Assembly: GCF_018119395.1 (NCBI RefSeq)
Contig: NZ_JAGPWD010000012.1
Span: 49,062-113,061, forward strand
Direction of reading: 5' to 3'
Source: Massilia sp. ZL223
Lineage (GTDB): Bacteria; Pseudomonadota; Gammaproteobacteria; Burkholderiales; Burkholderiaceae_D
DNA: 64,000 bases
Position 1 is the stretch's first letter, and every line of letters starts with the position of its first letter. Below the pieces are notes generated by a model that worked only from the letters and a program-made list of their open reading frames with translations, was not told where the DNA came from and did not search any database. Positions 24,389 to 33,079 of the stretch are shown here, piece by piece. The translations under genes were made by a program, and so were the position numbers.

Positions 24389-25536
24389 CGCTTGCCCCCG
24401 ACTTCCAGGCCCATAGCCTTCATCACCTTGGCGCCAGCGTCGTAGATCCAGCGCTGCGACTTGTAGTCCCGGTAGGTCTTGTTGGGGGCCTCGAGGTAAC
24501 CCTTAAGCTCGTTCACCGTGATGCCCAGCTTGGTCGCGACGAACTCGAAGTCCTGGGCGATGGTCGCCTCATCATAGGGTCTGGTGGCCAGCTTGGTCAG
24601 CGCTTCCTCGCGGGTCATCTGCCCGGTCAGGATCAGGCTCGAGAACTGGACCTTGCGCGTGTCGTAACCGAACTTGACTGGCAGCCAGTAGCTTTCGTAA
24701 AAGCGCGTGAAGCGCGATTCGAAGTGCTTTTGCGGATAGGGCTGCCAGCCGAACCTCTCGCTCAGCAGCTTGACGGCGTCCTGCTTGATGTACTCGACGT
24801 TGTTCAGCGGGCGGACGACCTTGATCTTCTTGACATACGGCAGCCAGATCTTGTGCCACAAGATCGAGGTCACCGGATAGCGTTTGAGCGGGCGCTGGCC
24901 AAACTTGCGATGGATGTCGCGCAGCTGGATCGAATCGGACTGGTAGTACATCCACTCGACCGGGTTGCGCACGCATTCGGTCGACAGGTTGGCCCCGGTC
25001 AGGATGTACTTGACGTCGTACTTCTGGGCGAACTTGTACATGGTCGCGAAGAACGAATGATCCTGCGGCGTATCGATGTGCGATACGCCGGACTTGAAGA
25101 AGGCCAGCTGCAGGTCCTTCATTTCTTCCCAGTCGATGACCTCGGTGTACAGGTCCAGGCCGAGGCCGTCTACCAGCTTCTCGATGTTGTTGACGGCGAT
25201 CTGCGAGTTCCAGCCGGCGTCGACATGAAAAACGAGCGGGCGCAGGCCCAGCTTTTCCTTGGCGATGTACAGCAGGTAGGAGCTGTCGATGCCGCCGCTC
25301 ATGCCGATGATGCAATCGAAATCGCGGCCTTCGCCGGCCTTCTTGATTTCCGCGACCATCGCATCGAGTTCGCGTTGGCCCTGCTCACCGGTGTGCCAGT
25401 TCGGCAATGTGTGCGCATAGTAGGAATTGCAGTGGTCGCACACGCCTTTGTCGTCGAACACGATCTGGGTATCGGTCGTGTCCATCACGCAGTTCGTGCA
25501 AACTTGGTAAGGCCGCGTCTTGTTCATTTCACTCAT
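24385..25536 (-). CDS. wbpG: N-acetyl sugar amidotransferase (WbpG family)
   Basis: This 383-residue ATP-pyrophosphatase converts an N-acetyl group on a nucleotide sugar to an acetamidino group with ammonia from HisH2/HisF2. The N-terminus has a zinc-type Cys set (VCTNCVMDTTD and CDHCNSYY), followed by the PP-loop IIGMSGGIDSSYLLYIAKEK. The middle has ILTGANLSTECVRNP. Length matches the WbpG/PseA/LegX group. PseA is the relative that acts on pseudaminic acid itself, so either ManNAc-type or Pse-type sugars made in this cluster could be the substrate. Confidence 0.92.
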   Translation of the reverse strand: MSEMNKTRPYQVCTNCVMDTTDTQIVFDDKGVCDHCNSYYAHTLPNWHTGEQGQRELDAMVAEIKKAGEGRDFDCIIGMSGGIDSSYLLYIAKEKLGLRPLVFHVDAGWNSQIAVNNIEKLVDGLGLDLYTEVIDWEEMKDLQLAFFKSGVSHIDTPQDHSFFATMYKFAQKYDVKYILTGANLSTECVRNPVEWMYYQSDSIQLRDIHRKFGQRPLKRYPVTSILWHKIWLPYVKKIKVVRPLNNVEYIKQDAVKLLSERFGWQPYPQKHFESRFTRFYESYWLPVKFGYDTRKVQFSSLILTGQMTREEALTKLATRPYDEATIAQDFEFVATKLGITVNELKGYLEAPNKTYRDYKSQRWIYDAGAKVMKAMGLEVGGKR

Positions 25537-25539
25537 TGT

Positions 25540-26592
25540 TTATTTTCGATCAATCTTCACTTTTGCACTCAGCGCCGGCTTCTCCACCACGTACCAGGAA
25601 AGCACGGCAGCCACTACGCTCAACGTCGCCGTCGCCAGCAGGCTGAATTGCCCGCTGAGCCAGCCTGAATAAAGCACTACATTAATCACCGGCATATGGT
25701 AGAGATACAAGCCGTATGAGAAATCGTTACGCCGGATAAAGTCGTTCAACGCAGTGGGCAGGCGCAGCGGACGCTTGGCCACCTTGAGGATCAGCGCGGC
25801 AAGCAGTGCGAACGACAAGGGGCTGATGGCGTTACTCGAATTCAGCTCGTACGGGCCGAAAAACACCATCGAGGCCAGGAAGACCGCCAGCACCACCGCC
25901 AGCGGAATGCGCCGCAGGAACCCGTCGACCCGGTCGCGATAGGCGTGGACTAACATGCCGGTGATGAACATGTATACCCAGGGCAGGAAGGACACGTAGA
26001 CCAGTTTCATCGGCACGCTGCTCCAATCCAGCTTGTAGCGGAAGAACAGGTTCAGCGCGAGCGACAGTCCGAACAGCGTGGCCAGCAGCGCGCGCCGGCG
26101 CATGAACATCCAGTACAGCACCGGCGTGATCAGGTAGAACTGCAACTCTACCGAGATGGTCCACAGGGCCCCGTTCAGGACGCCCACGCCGAAGCCGCGC
26201 ATGAAATCCGGGTTATAGAACTGGAACAGGCTGGCCTGCCCGGCCAACCAAGCGGCGAAATGCGCGATCGTGAACGACTGGCTCGACAAGTAGCCCAGAG
26301 CCAGAACCGTGCCCAGGGCGACCAGGATCGACGCCCACAGCGCCGGAAAAATGCGCAGGAAGCGGTTGCGGAAAAAGGCCGCCAATCCGGCCGGCCGCGA
26401 ACGCTCGTAGGCGGCGCTGATCAGGAGGCCGCTGATGAAGAAAAAGGTTGGTACGCCGGGAGCGATCTTCAGCGCGGAAACCAGCGGCCCCTCGAACCCG
26501 AAATGGTTCAGCGCATGCACCCACATCACCTGGAAGGCGGCGATCAGGCGCAGCAGATTGAAGTTGTTGGCGTGCGACTGCTGGTTAGCCAT
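25540..26592 (-). CDS. Acyltransferase family 3 (OafA-like) membrane O-acetyltransferase
   Basis: This 350-residue integral membrane protein has about ten hydrophobic helices and the family 3 features: NFNLLRLIAAFQVMWVHA near the N-terminus (catalytic H in the first helix), FFISGLLISAAYERSR, and NGALWTISVELQFYLITP. Enzymes of this family O-acetylate surface polysaccharides. It overlaps the polymerase gene by 8 bases upstream and lies 3 bases before wbpG. Confidence 0.9.
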   Translation of the reverse strand: MANQQSHANNFNLLRLIAAFQVMWVHALNHFGFEGPLVSALKIAPGVPTFFFISGLLISAAYERSRPAGLAAFFRNRFLRIFPALWASILVALGTVLALGYLSSQSFTIAHFAAWLAGQASLFQFYNPDFMRGFGVGVLNGALWTISVELQFYLITPVLYWMFMRRRALLATLFGLSLALNLFFRYKLDWSSVPMKLVYVSFLPWVYMFITGMLVHAYRDRVDGFLRRIPLAVVLAVFLASMVFFGPYELNSSNAISPLSFALLAALILKVAKRPLRLPTALNDFIRRNDFSYGLYLYHMPVINVVLYSGWLSGQFSLLATATLSVVAAVLSWYVVEKPALSAKVKIDRK

Positions 26593-27760
26593 GCGTCGCT
26601 CCCGGCCGGCGCTGCGCCGCTCGCGGCATCATGAAACACACCGAAAAGAAGAATACGTCGAGCATCGTCGGAAAGAGAATCGGTTCGGTGGCCGCGCGGA
26701 ACAGCATGACCGCCGCCAAGGCCAGTGGATACGCGCGCAGGCGCCAGGGCAGCCTGAGCGAGGACAACAGGGGAAACAGCAGCATCAGGGCGAGGTAAGG
26801 CAGGCCGAAGATGTGATGCGCACGGATGTACGAATTGTGCGGATTGTTATTATAGTCCAGCTCGATCACCGTGTTCCGGTAATCGGCCCCGGCCAGGATC
26901 GCGAGCGAATCGTCGTCGATCTTGCTGCTGTAATCCTGGATGATCGCGTCGCGGTGGCGGTCGTACAGGCCTGAGCCGATCTTCGTATTTGCCTCCACGA
27001 ACAGGCTGATCTGTTCCCCGTACGCCACCGCCAGCCCGCCCGCGACCGCGGTGCACAAGCCAATGGCCACGAAGAAGTGGCGCGGGTTCTTGCGCAGTGC
27101 GAAGGTCATGAAATTGGCGGCGATGATCACGGTCGCAGAGAGGATCGAGCCACGTCCATAGCCAACCACGCAAATGCCGAGCGTGAGCAAGGTGCTCAGC
27201 AAGGGCAGCCTGCCGCGGTTCAGATAGCTGGCTACGCAATAATTGGCCTGCAAGATAACAAGATAGGACGTGATGCCATTGCTGCTCGAATCCGGAATCA
27301 TGCGTTCCAGAGGGAAGTTGGCCAGACCGCTGGTCGCTAGATAGGCCGCCACGACACCGATCGAAGCGTACAGCGCGACCCGAGACGCCTGGAAATACGC
27401 CTCGAGCGAACGCGTCAGTAGGAATGCGGTCAGAAGAGACAACAGGGTCACAAAAAAGTGCGCGAGCGCGGTTTCGCTTCGCAGGACTGCAAACGGCAGG
27501 CTCAGCGTCAGGATGCAAGCGGTGCCGACGAGCAAATATTTTTCACGGGGCGGCGCGGCCAGCAAGACATCGAGGCTACGCAGAACGAGGACGATGCCGG
27601 CGCCGAGCGCCGCCGCCGAAATGACGAGGGAACGGGAGGCCACCGCGAACACGACGAGGACGAGCAGGGCCGATGCGTACAGGCTTCCCGGTCCGCCGGA
27701 CTGCGTCATGTCGGTACCTGCCGCGCCCGGCGTGCCATCTTGATAATCTGCTTGGAGCAT
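26585..27760 (-). CDS. Wzy-like O-antigen/exopolysaccharide polymerase
   Basis: This polytopic protein of about 391 residues has roughly ten transmembrane helices and a large periplasmic loop (about residues 255-310) with NNNPHNSYIRAHHIFGLPYL, the pattern typical of Wzy polymerases and O-antigen ligases. It follows the preceding stop directly (TGA, then GTG, then ATG 27760, which I use). With a flippase gene two positions upstream, a polymerase role is more likely than ligase. Sequence in this family is too variable to predict linkage. Confidence 0.78.
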   Translation of the reverse strand: MLQADYQDGTPGAAGTDMTQSGGPGSLYASALLVLVVFAVASRSLVISAAALGAGIVLVLRSLDVLLAAPPREKYLLVGTACILTLSLPFAVLRSETALAHFFVTLLSLLTAFLLTRSLEAYFQASRVALYASIGVVAAYLATSGLANFPLERMIPDSSSNGITSYLVILQANYCVASYLNRGRLPLLSTLLTLGICVVGYGRGSILSATVIIAANFMTFALRKNPRHFFVAIGLCTAVAGGLAVAYGEQISLFVEANTKIGSGLYDRHRDAIIQDYSSKIDDDSLAILAGADYRNTVIELDYNNNPHNSYIRAHHIFGLPYLALMLLFPLLSSLRLPWRLRAYPLALAAVMLFRAATEPILFPTMLDVFFFSVCFMMPRAAQRRPGATHG

Positions 27761-27763
27761 CAC

Positions 27764-29011
27764 TCAATTCGCCAGGAAATCGAGCAGACGCGCATAGGCC
27801 TGGTCGTAGGCGCCAAAGGCTTCGGGAGCCTGCCTGCTGTCAAGGTTTGCGGAAATCCAGTCGATGATACCATCCTGGGTTGGTTCGAGGAAATCGATCA
27901 TCCCTCTATTCCGATAATACGTGTAATAGTCCCCAAATTTGTTTGGGTCACGCAACGCCGGCTCCATCAGGCCGCTGCGAATGCCGCATTGCGCCGCCTC
28001 AATGGCTACGGAACTGGCCCACGACAGATGCAAGTCGGTTTGCGCCAGTACCACCGGTAAAGGCGCGCGAGTCGCGGCTTCCCATTCGACCAGTCCCTTC
28101 AGGTGCTTCTCGAAGAACTGGTTGAAGCGCTGCCCTTCATGGGTCGCGAAACCGCTCAGCTGGTTCGGGTGCAGACGCACCTTCCAGTCGTAGCGTCCCT
28201 GGGTGCTGCGGATGATGTCGCACAGCGCATCGGGCAGAAAGCCGTTCGGAATGTTTTCGTTACCCCAAGATAGCGTGATCAGAATGGATTTCATGCCCGT
28301 CGGCGCGGCCAGCCGGTCACCGTAGGTCGCGAACAGTTCCTCCACCAGGCGATCGTGCGGCGCGCGCTTGAGGAAGCGGGCAACCCAGCGGTTGCCGGTC
28401 ACGATGGTCTCGATGCCCTTGGCCGCGGCCCAGCGGTCGATCACGGCAGCGCTGCCGGCATCCCAGACGACAAAGGCGTCCGGCAACCATTCTTTCGGGT
28501 CCTCGCCACGGAAACGGATGCCGTACCAGGGGTGACTCTCACCGATCACGCCATGTTGCACGTCGGCCACCCAGACGCCGCGCTTGTGGCAGGCCACGCA
28601 CATTTCGCGCGAAGGCTGGATGCCGAAGACCTTCCTGGCGCCGGTCTCGTCGAGGATGTGTCCCCAGATCTTTTCCTCCATCGCCGAGTACGGGTATACG
28701 CCGCCCGAGAAACGGCTTGAAAGCCGCTTGACCAGGAGCGCGCGCGCGAACGCGCCCTCGGGCGACATCACGTTGCCGTAGGCGACGTCGCCCTTGATGC
28801 GTGAGATGATGCGGGCGATGCTGGCGCACCGCAGGTCGCGCAGACGCAGATCGTCTTCCATCGTATCGACCAGCGGCGAGTACCAACGACCGTTGTGCAG
28901 CAAGCTGCGGTCGTTGTCATGCGCGACCGTCAGCACCCTGGACTCGGGATAGCGCACGCGGTCGATGCGAAACGCGTCGCGCAGAATTTTCAAGACTATC
29001 GATTTATCCAT
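27764..29011 (-). CDS. Unknown protein, possible GT-B or capsule-type transferase
   Basis: This 415-residue soluble protein is not confidently recognised. The segment VADVQHGVIGESHPWYG and the later LITLSWGNENIPNG and YDWKVRLHPNQL recall the C-terminal nucleotide-binding fold of CDP-glycerol or capsular glycosyl/polyol-phosphate transferases. LSWASSVAIEAAQCGIRSGL fits a donor-binding region. It lies between the flippase and the polymerase, where repeat-unit transferases are usual. A transferase role is inference. No membrane segment or signal peptide is seen. Confidence 0.6.
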   Translation of the reverse strand: MDKSIVLKILRDAFRIDRVRYPESRVLTVAHDNDRSLLHNGRWYSPLVDTMEDDLRLRDLRCASIARIISRIKGDVAYGNVMSPEGAFARALLVKRLSSRFSGGVYPYSAMEEKIWGHILDETGARKVFGIQPSREMCVACHKRGVWVADVQHGVIGESHPWYGIRFRGEDPKEWLPDAFVVWDAGSAAVIDRWAAAKGIETIVTGNRWVARFLKRAPHDRLVEELFATYGDRLAAPTGMKSILITLSWGNENIPNGFLPDALCDIIRSTQGRYDWKVRLHPNQLSGFATHEGQRFNQFFEKHLKGLVEWEAATRAPLPVVLAQTDLHLSWASSVAIEAAQCGIRSGLMEPALRDPNKFGDYYTYYRNRGMIDFLEPTQDGIIDWISANLDSRQAPEAFGAYDQAYARLLDFLAN

Positions 29012-29017
29012 GTTTTT

Positions 29018-30337
29018 TTACAAGGCTGCCAGCGCGGGAACCGCGATCAGCGCGCAGGCGATCGCCGGGCCCTGCCAGGGCAGGCCGATTGACCACAAGC
29101 GCCGCGCGACGAACCAGATGCCCGCCGAGCGTAGCGCCATCAGCAGGAAAAAGCCGAGGTAAATCCCGGCCGGCCCCAAGGCCACCATGACGCCGAACCA
29201 GGCGAGCATGCCGGTCGCGGTGGTCGCCAGCACGATGCGCATCAAGCGCGCGCCCTCGCCTTTGAAGAGGAAATAATTCTGCGCATGCCACCATGGGATG
29301 GTGACCGCGTAGCCGGCGAACAGCCACGCCAGGCCGCCGGTGACGTGGTACTCCGACAGGTTGCCACCGAACAGGCGCTGCAGATGCGGCAGGACTACGA
29401 GGAACGCGACCGACACGAGCCCCAGCACCAGCCCCTGCAGACGGTAGAACTTCATGTTCTGCGACTCGATCTCGTGCGGTGGGAGCGTGCCGACGATCTT
29501 GAAGAAGCGCGGGCTCCAGACCTGGTTCATGGCGTTCGCCGCCAGCTGGAGAATCGACGCCAGCGTGTAGGCGAAGGCAAACTCGGCTACCAGGGCCGGC
29601 GTGAACAGGCCCTCGACCACCCAGACGTTGCCGTAGCCGCTAGCCCAGCCGAGTACGGCGACCCCGATGTACGGGCCGATCGACTTGCGCACCGGCGCGA
29701 TCTCGGCGGCGTCGCGGCTGGCGCTGAAATAGCCGGCGCCACGGAGCCGCGCCGCCAGCATCGTCAGCAGAGAGGCCGCCGCGAAGCCGAAGAAATAGCT
29801 GTCGACCGCCGGCCGCAGTGCGAAGGCGCAAGCGGCGCCCACGAAACCCGCCACCGGCGCCCAGAAGGCGAACACAATGGCGGCGCCGTGGCGCTCCTCG
29901 AGGCGCACGAGGCTGGCCTGCACAAGGAACTGGGCAGCCAGCAGCGCCCCCGCCAGCACGCAGACGAAAGGCCACATGCCGATCCCGGCGCCGCGCAGGT
30001 AAAGCAGGTAGACCGCCACGGCGCCCACCGCCAGCAGTCCCGACAAGCCGAGAAACACCGTATTGGCCGCGCGATAGAGGCGGGCGCGGGCAGGGGCGTC
30101 TCGATGGGTGCCGAGGAAGGAAATCACGACCTCGACGATCCCTGCCATCGCGAACGCGGTCAGGCCGGACTGGAGCGCGAACAACAGCCCGAATTGCGCA
30201 TACTCGTCTTTTGTCAGCGTGCGCGCAAGCCACATCGCCAGGAGGAAGCCGAAGCCCTTCTGTGCGATGCCGGTGCCGGCGTACGCCAGGGCGTACCACG
30301 ACATCGAGCGCTGCTTGACCGCCTGCGACATGGACAA
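29018..30337 (-). CDS. wzx: Wzx-like oligosaccharide flippase
   Basis: This 439-residue MOP-superfamily protein has about 12 hydrophobic helices. The start region (WYALAYAGTGIAQKGFGFLL, then LTKDEYAQFGLLFALQSGL) is typical of polysaccharide flippases. It would move lipid-linked repeat units across the inner membrane for the Wzy-like polymerase. It starts 14 bases after pseI. A second in-frame Met a few residues in could also be the start. Confidence 0.9.
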   Translation of the reverse strand: MSMSQAVKQRSMSWYALAYAGTGIAQKGFGFLLAMWLARTLTKDEYAQFGLLFALQSGLTAFAMAGIVEVVISFLGTHRDAPARARLYRAANTVFLGLSGLLAVGAVAVYLLYLRGAGIGMWPFVCVLAGALLAAQFLVQASLVRLEERHGAAIVFAFWAPVAGFVGAACAFALRPAVDSYFFGFAAASLLTMLAARLRGAGYFSASRDAAEIAPVRKSIGPYIGVAVLGWASGYGNVWVVEGLFTPALVAEFAFAYTLASILQLAANAMNQVWSPRFFKIVGTLPPHEIESQNMKFYRLQGLVLGLVSVAFLVVLPHLQRLFGGNLSEYHVTGGLAWLFAGYAVTIPWWHAQNYFLFKGEGARLMRIVLATTATGMLAWFGVMVALGPAGIYLGFFLLMALRSAGIWFVARRLWSIGLPWQGPAIACALIAVPALAAL

Positions 30338-30351
30338 GTCCTTTTCCTCGC

Positions 30352-31416
30352 TCAGGCCGCTGGGCCGATCAGGTCGAACGAGACCGGCGTATTCACGGCC
30401 ACGTCCTGGCGCACGGTCTTGCCGATGATCTCTTCGAGATGCTTCGGCGCCACGCCAAAGCCGGGACGCACGCTGCGCACTGCGTCGGCGCTGATGACGG
30501 CGCCGGCCTGCAGCGGCTTGACGAAGTACAGCGAACGGCGGAATTTCACATTGCCCTGCTCACTCGACTTGCGACCGTAGTCGACCGTCCCAAGCGCCGC
30601 CCATGCGGTCTTGCTGTCGCGGCACAGACCGGCCAGTTCGGCGGGCTCCAGCGAAAAGCTGTCGTCCGGCCCGCCGCCCTTGCGATCCAGGGTAAAGTGC
30701 TTCTCAATGATCGAGGCCCCCATCGCAACGCTGGTGATCGCGGTGGTATTGTCCAGGGTGTGGTCCGAGAGCCCAGTCACCAGACCGAAACGAACGATCA
30801 TGTCCGCCAAGGTGCGCAGCTTGTACTCCTCGGCCGGAGCCGGATAGCCGCTCACGCAGTGAAGGATGGCGAGCTCCCTGCAGCCGCCGTCGCGCGCCGC
30901 AGCGATCGCTTCCTGGATTTCCTCGGCGTCGGCCATGCCGGTCGAGATGATGAGCGGCTTGCCGGTGCCGGCAGCGTACTTGATCAGCGGCAGGTCGACC
31001 GCTTCGAACGAGGCGATCTTGTAAGCGGGGGCGTTCAGGTCTTCGAGCAAGTCGACCGCGGTCGTGTCGAAAGGCGAACTGAAAATGGTGATACCCAGCT
31101 TGCGGGCGTGCTCGAACAGCGGCGCATGCCACTCCCAGGGCATGTGCGCCTCCTCATACAGGTCGTACAAGGTGCGCCCGTCCCACAGCCCGCCGCGGAT
31201 ACGGAAATCCTCTGCATCGCTCTTCAGCGTGATGGTGTCGGGCCGGTAGGTTTGCAGCTTGACCGCGTCGGCGCCCGCCTGCTTGGCCTTTTCGATGATG
31301 GCCAGGGCCGTTTCGAGCTTGCCGTTATGGTTTGCGGACAGTTCCGCGATGACATAGGGCGCGAAGTCGGGGCCGATATCGCGGCCGGCGATGGTAATTT
31401 TCGGAGTGGTGTTCAT
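30352..31416 (-). CDS. pseI: Pseudaminic acid synthase
   Basis: This 354-residue NeuB-family enzyme condenses a 2,4-diacetamido-trideoxy hexose with phosphoenolpyruvate to make a nonulosonic acid. The TIM barrel begins PYVIAELSANHNG and has AVKLQTYRPDTITL, ISTGMADAEEI, LHCVSGYPAP and EKHFTLDRKGGGPDDSFSLEP; a C-terminal SAF domain (FRRSLYFVKPLQAGAVI) follows. ELSANHNG and the DRKGGGPDDSFS loop fit PseI rather than NeuB/LegI. It overlaps the pseH stop by 4 bases. Confidence 0.93.
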   Translation of the reverse strand: MNTTPKITIAGRDIGPDFAPYVIAELSANHNGKLETALAIIEKAKQAGADAVKLQTYRPDTITLKSDAEDFRIRGGLWDGRTLYDLYEEAHMPWEWHAPLFEHARKLGITIFSSPFDTTAVDLLEDLNAPAYKIASFEAVDLPLIKYAAGTGKPLIISTGMADAEEIQEAIAAARDGGCRELAILHCVSGYPAPAEEYKLRTLADMIVRFGLVTGLSDHTLDNTTAITSVAMGASIIEKHFTLDRKGGGPDDSFSLEPAELAGLCRDSKTAWAALGTVDYGRKSSEQGNVKFRRSLYFVKPLQAGAVISADAVRSVRPGFGVAPKHLEEIIGKTVRQDVAVNTPVSFDLIGPAA

Positions 31417-31970
31417 GCTTGGACAAATCGAATAAGTTTAACGAACATGGGACCACGTTGGATGGTCCACTCAGCGTCGAGCATGCCGAGCCGGTATACG
31501 TCGACGAACTTGTCATCGACCTTGTGTTGGTCGCGCAGGATGCCTTCGACCTGGAAACCGAATTTCTGGTGCAGGCTGATGACGGCCTCATTGAAGGCCA
31601 GCACTTCGCAATGCAGCTTGTGCAGCTTCAGCTCGTCGAATGCGTAGTCGAGCGCCAGCAGCTCCATGCGGCTGCCGGTCCCCTTCGGGGCATCAGGCGC
31701 CGCGTAGAAGGCCCAGGAGGCATTCAGGCTCGCCGCGTCGATGTCCGTAAATCCGACAACGCCGCAGGCGCGGCCCTGGTACTCGTACATGAAATAGCGC
31801 CGATCGGGGCGCTGCTGGGTGGCGCGCCACCAGGCCGAATGCTCCGCAAGGGTGATTTCGTGACGCGTGTACATGTTCGCGCGCACGGTCGGCGCATTTC
31901 GCCAGGCCAGCATCAGCTCGAGCTCGTCGTCGGCGATTGCGCGCAGCATTCCTAATACGTGGGTATCCAT
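31413..31970 (-). CDS. pseH: PseH-type N-acetyltransferase of pseudaminic acid pathway
   Basis: This 185-residue GNAT enzyme acetylates the 4-amino group of the UDP-altrosamine intermediate. Visible features are LELMLAWRNAPTVRANMYT, the GNAT beta strand with GVVGFTDID, and GTGSRMELLALDYAFDELKLHKL, where the acetyl-CoA loop lies. It sits between pseG and pseI in the expected pathway order. Length is normal for PseH. Confidence 0.92.
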   Translation of the reverse strand: MDTHVLGMLRAIADDELELMLAWRNAPTVRANMYTRHEITLAEHSAWWRATQQRPDRRYFMYEYQGRACGVVGFTDIDAASLNASWAFYAAPDAPKGTGSRMELLALDYAFDELKLHKLHCEVLAFNEAVISLHQKFGFQVEGILRDQHKVDDKFVDVYRLGMLDAEWTIQRGPMFVKLIRFVQA

Positions 31971-31989
31971 ATCAAGCAGGTGTTTGTTT

Positions 31990-33075
31990 TCAGGAAGAAC
32001 CGAGTGCTGCCCTGACGAGCTCGCATCCAGTTCCTTCGGTAATGCGCAGCGCGTTCGCGCTCATCCACGCAAGTTCGCCGCCGTCACGCTGTAACCGGGC
32101 GACGATTGCTTTCAGTCTGGCGTCGAAATCGCCGTCCAGGTCAAGCACCAGCGCCGCTCCCGCATCCGCCAGGCGGGCTGCCGCGAAGCCCTGATTGGGC
32201 GCCAGCACGACCATGGCCGCCGGCAACCCGAGACTGCAGCGCTCCCACGCGGTCGCTCCCGCGGCGCCGATGGCGAAATCGGCGTCCGCCATCAGCCGCG
32301 CCATGTCGTTCACACCGACCAGCACCTCTACCGGCAATTTCATTTGCGCGGCAAAAGCGCGCACTTGGTCGAGCCAGGGCGCCGTGGGCCCCATGACGAC
32401 CGTGATGCGCGTCTGGAGCGCCAGCGTGGCTCCGGCCAACGCCTCGAGTACGCGCTGGGTCGCGTTCGGCTTGTCGACTCCGCCCAGGCTGACCAACACA
32501 TGGCGCAGCGTCCCGTCGCGGCGGCGCGCCACGCTGTGACTGCGCAAACGCGCGAAATCGGGACGCAGCATTGCATACTTCGCTCCGCACAACAGCCGCG
32601 CATGAGCCGGCACAAGATCCGCGTACGCCGCCGGATCGCGCCCGAAGGTCTGATCGAGCAGCAAATCGCAGTCGTGGCGACGGTCGGCGAGGTCGTCGAT
32701 CACCATCACGCTGTCCACGCCGGCGCGCAACGCGGTTTCCCATTCCGCGTCGAGCGCATAATGGTCGACCACCAACCAGGCCGGCCGCTCGCCCGCGTTC
32801 AAGATCGCGGCGCATTCGGCGGCGTCCTGGGCTTGCGTCGCGCCCAACCAGGCCGCATGGGCGAGGCGCCCATCCGGCGCAGCGTCGCGCCCCTCCAGCA
32901 GCACGACGGCATGGCCGCGCGCGCTGATCTGCCCTGCCAGGTTGCCCGGATGCGGTCGGCAGACAAAGGTACAGGACGCGCCATGCCGAACGAAGGAATC
33001 GGCCAACGTCAGGCATCGCATGACGTGTCCTGTCCCTATGTCGACCGAGGCATCCGTGCGGAAGACGACGTGCAT
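31990..33075 (-). CDS. pseG: PseG UDP-sugar hydrolase
   Basis: This 361-residue GT-B-fold hydrolase removes UDP from UDP-2,4-diacetamido-2,4,6-trideoxy-altrose. The N-terminus VVFRTDASVDIGTGHVMRCL carries the GxGHxxR motif with the catalytic-region His. LVVDHYALD, VMVIDDLADRRHDCDLLLDQ, VLVSLGGVDKPN and the C-terminal IGAAGATAWERCSLGLPA match the family. It is 4 bases from the upstream fusion gene. Confidence 0.93.
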   Translation of the reverse strand: MHVVFRTDASVDIGTGHVMRCLTLADSFVRHGASCTFVCRPHPGNLAGQISARGHAVVLLEGRDAAPDGRLAHAAWLGATQAQDAAECAAILNAGERPAWLVVDHYALDAEWETALRAGVDSVMVIDDLADRRHDCDLLLDQTFGRDPAAYADLVPAHARLLCGAKYAMLRPDFARLRSHSVARRRDGTLRHVLVSLGGVDKPNATQRVLEALAGATLALQTRITVVMGPTAPWLDQVRAFAAQMKLPVEVLVGVNDMARLMADADFAIGAAGATAWERCSLGLPAAMVVLAPNQGFAAARLADAGAALVLDLDGDFDARLKAIVARLQRDGGELAWMSANALRITEGTGCELVRAALGSS

Positions 33076-33079
33076 GGAA

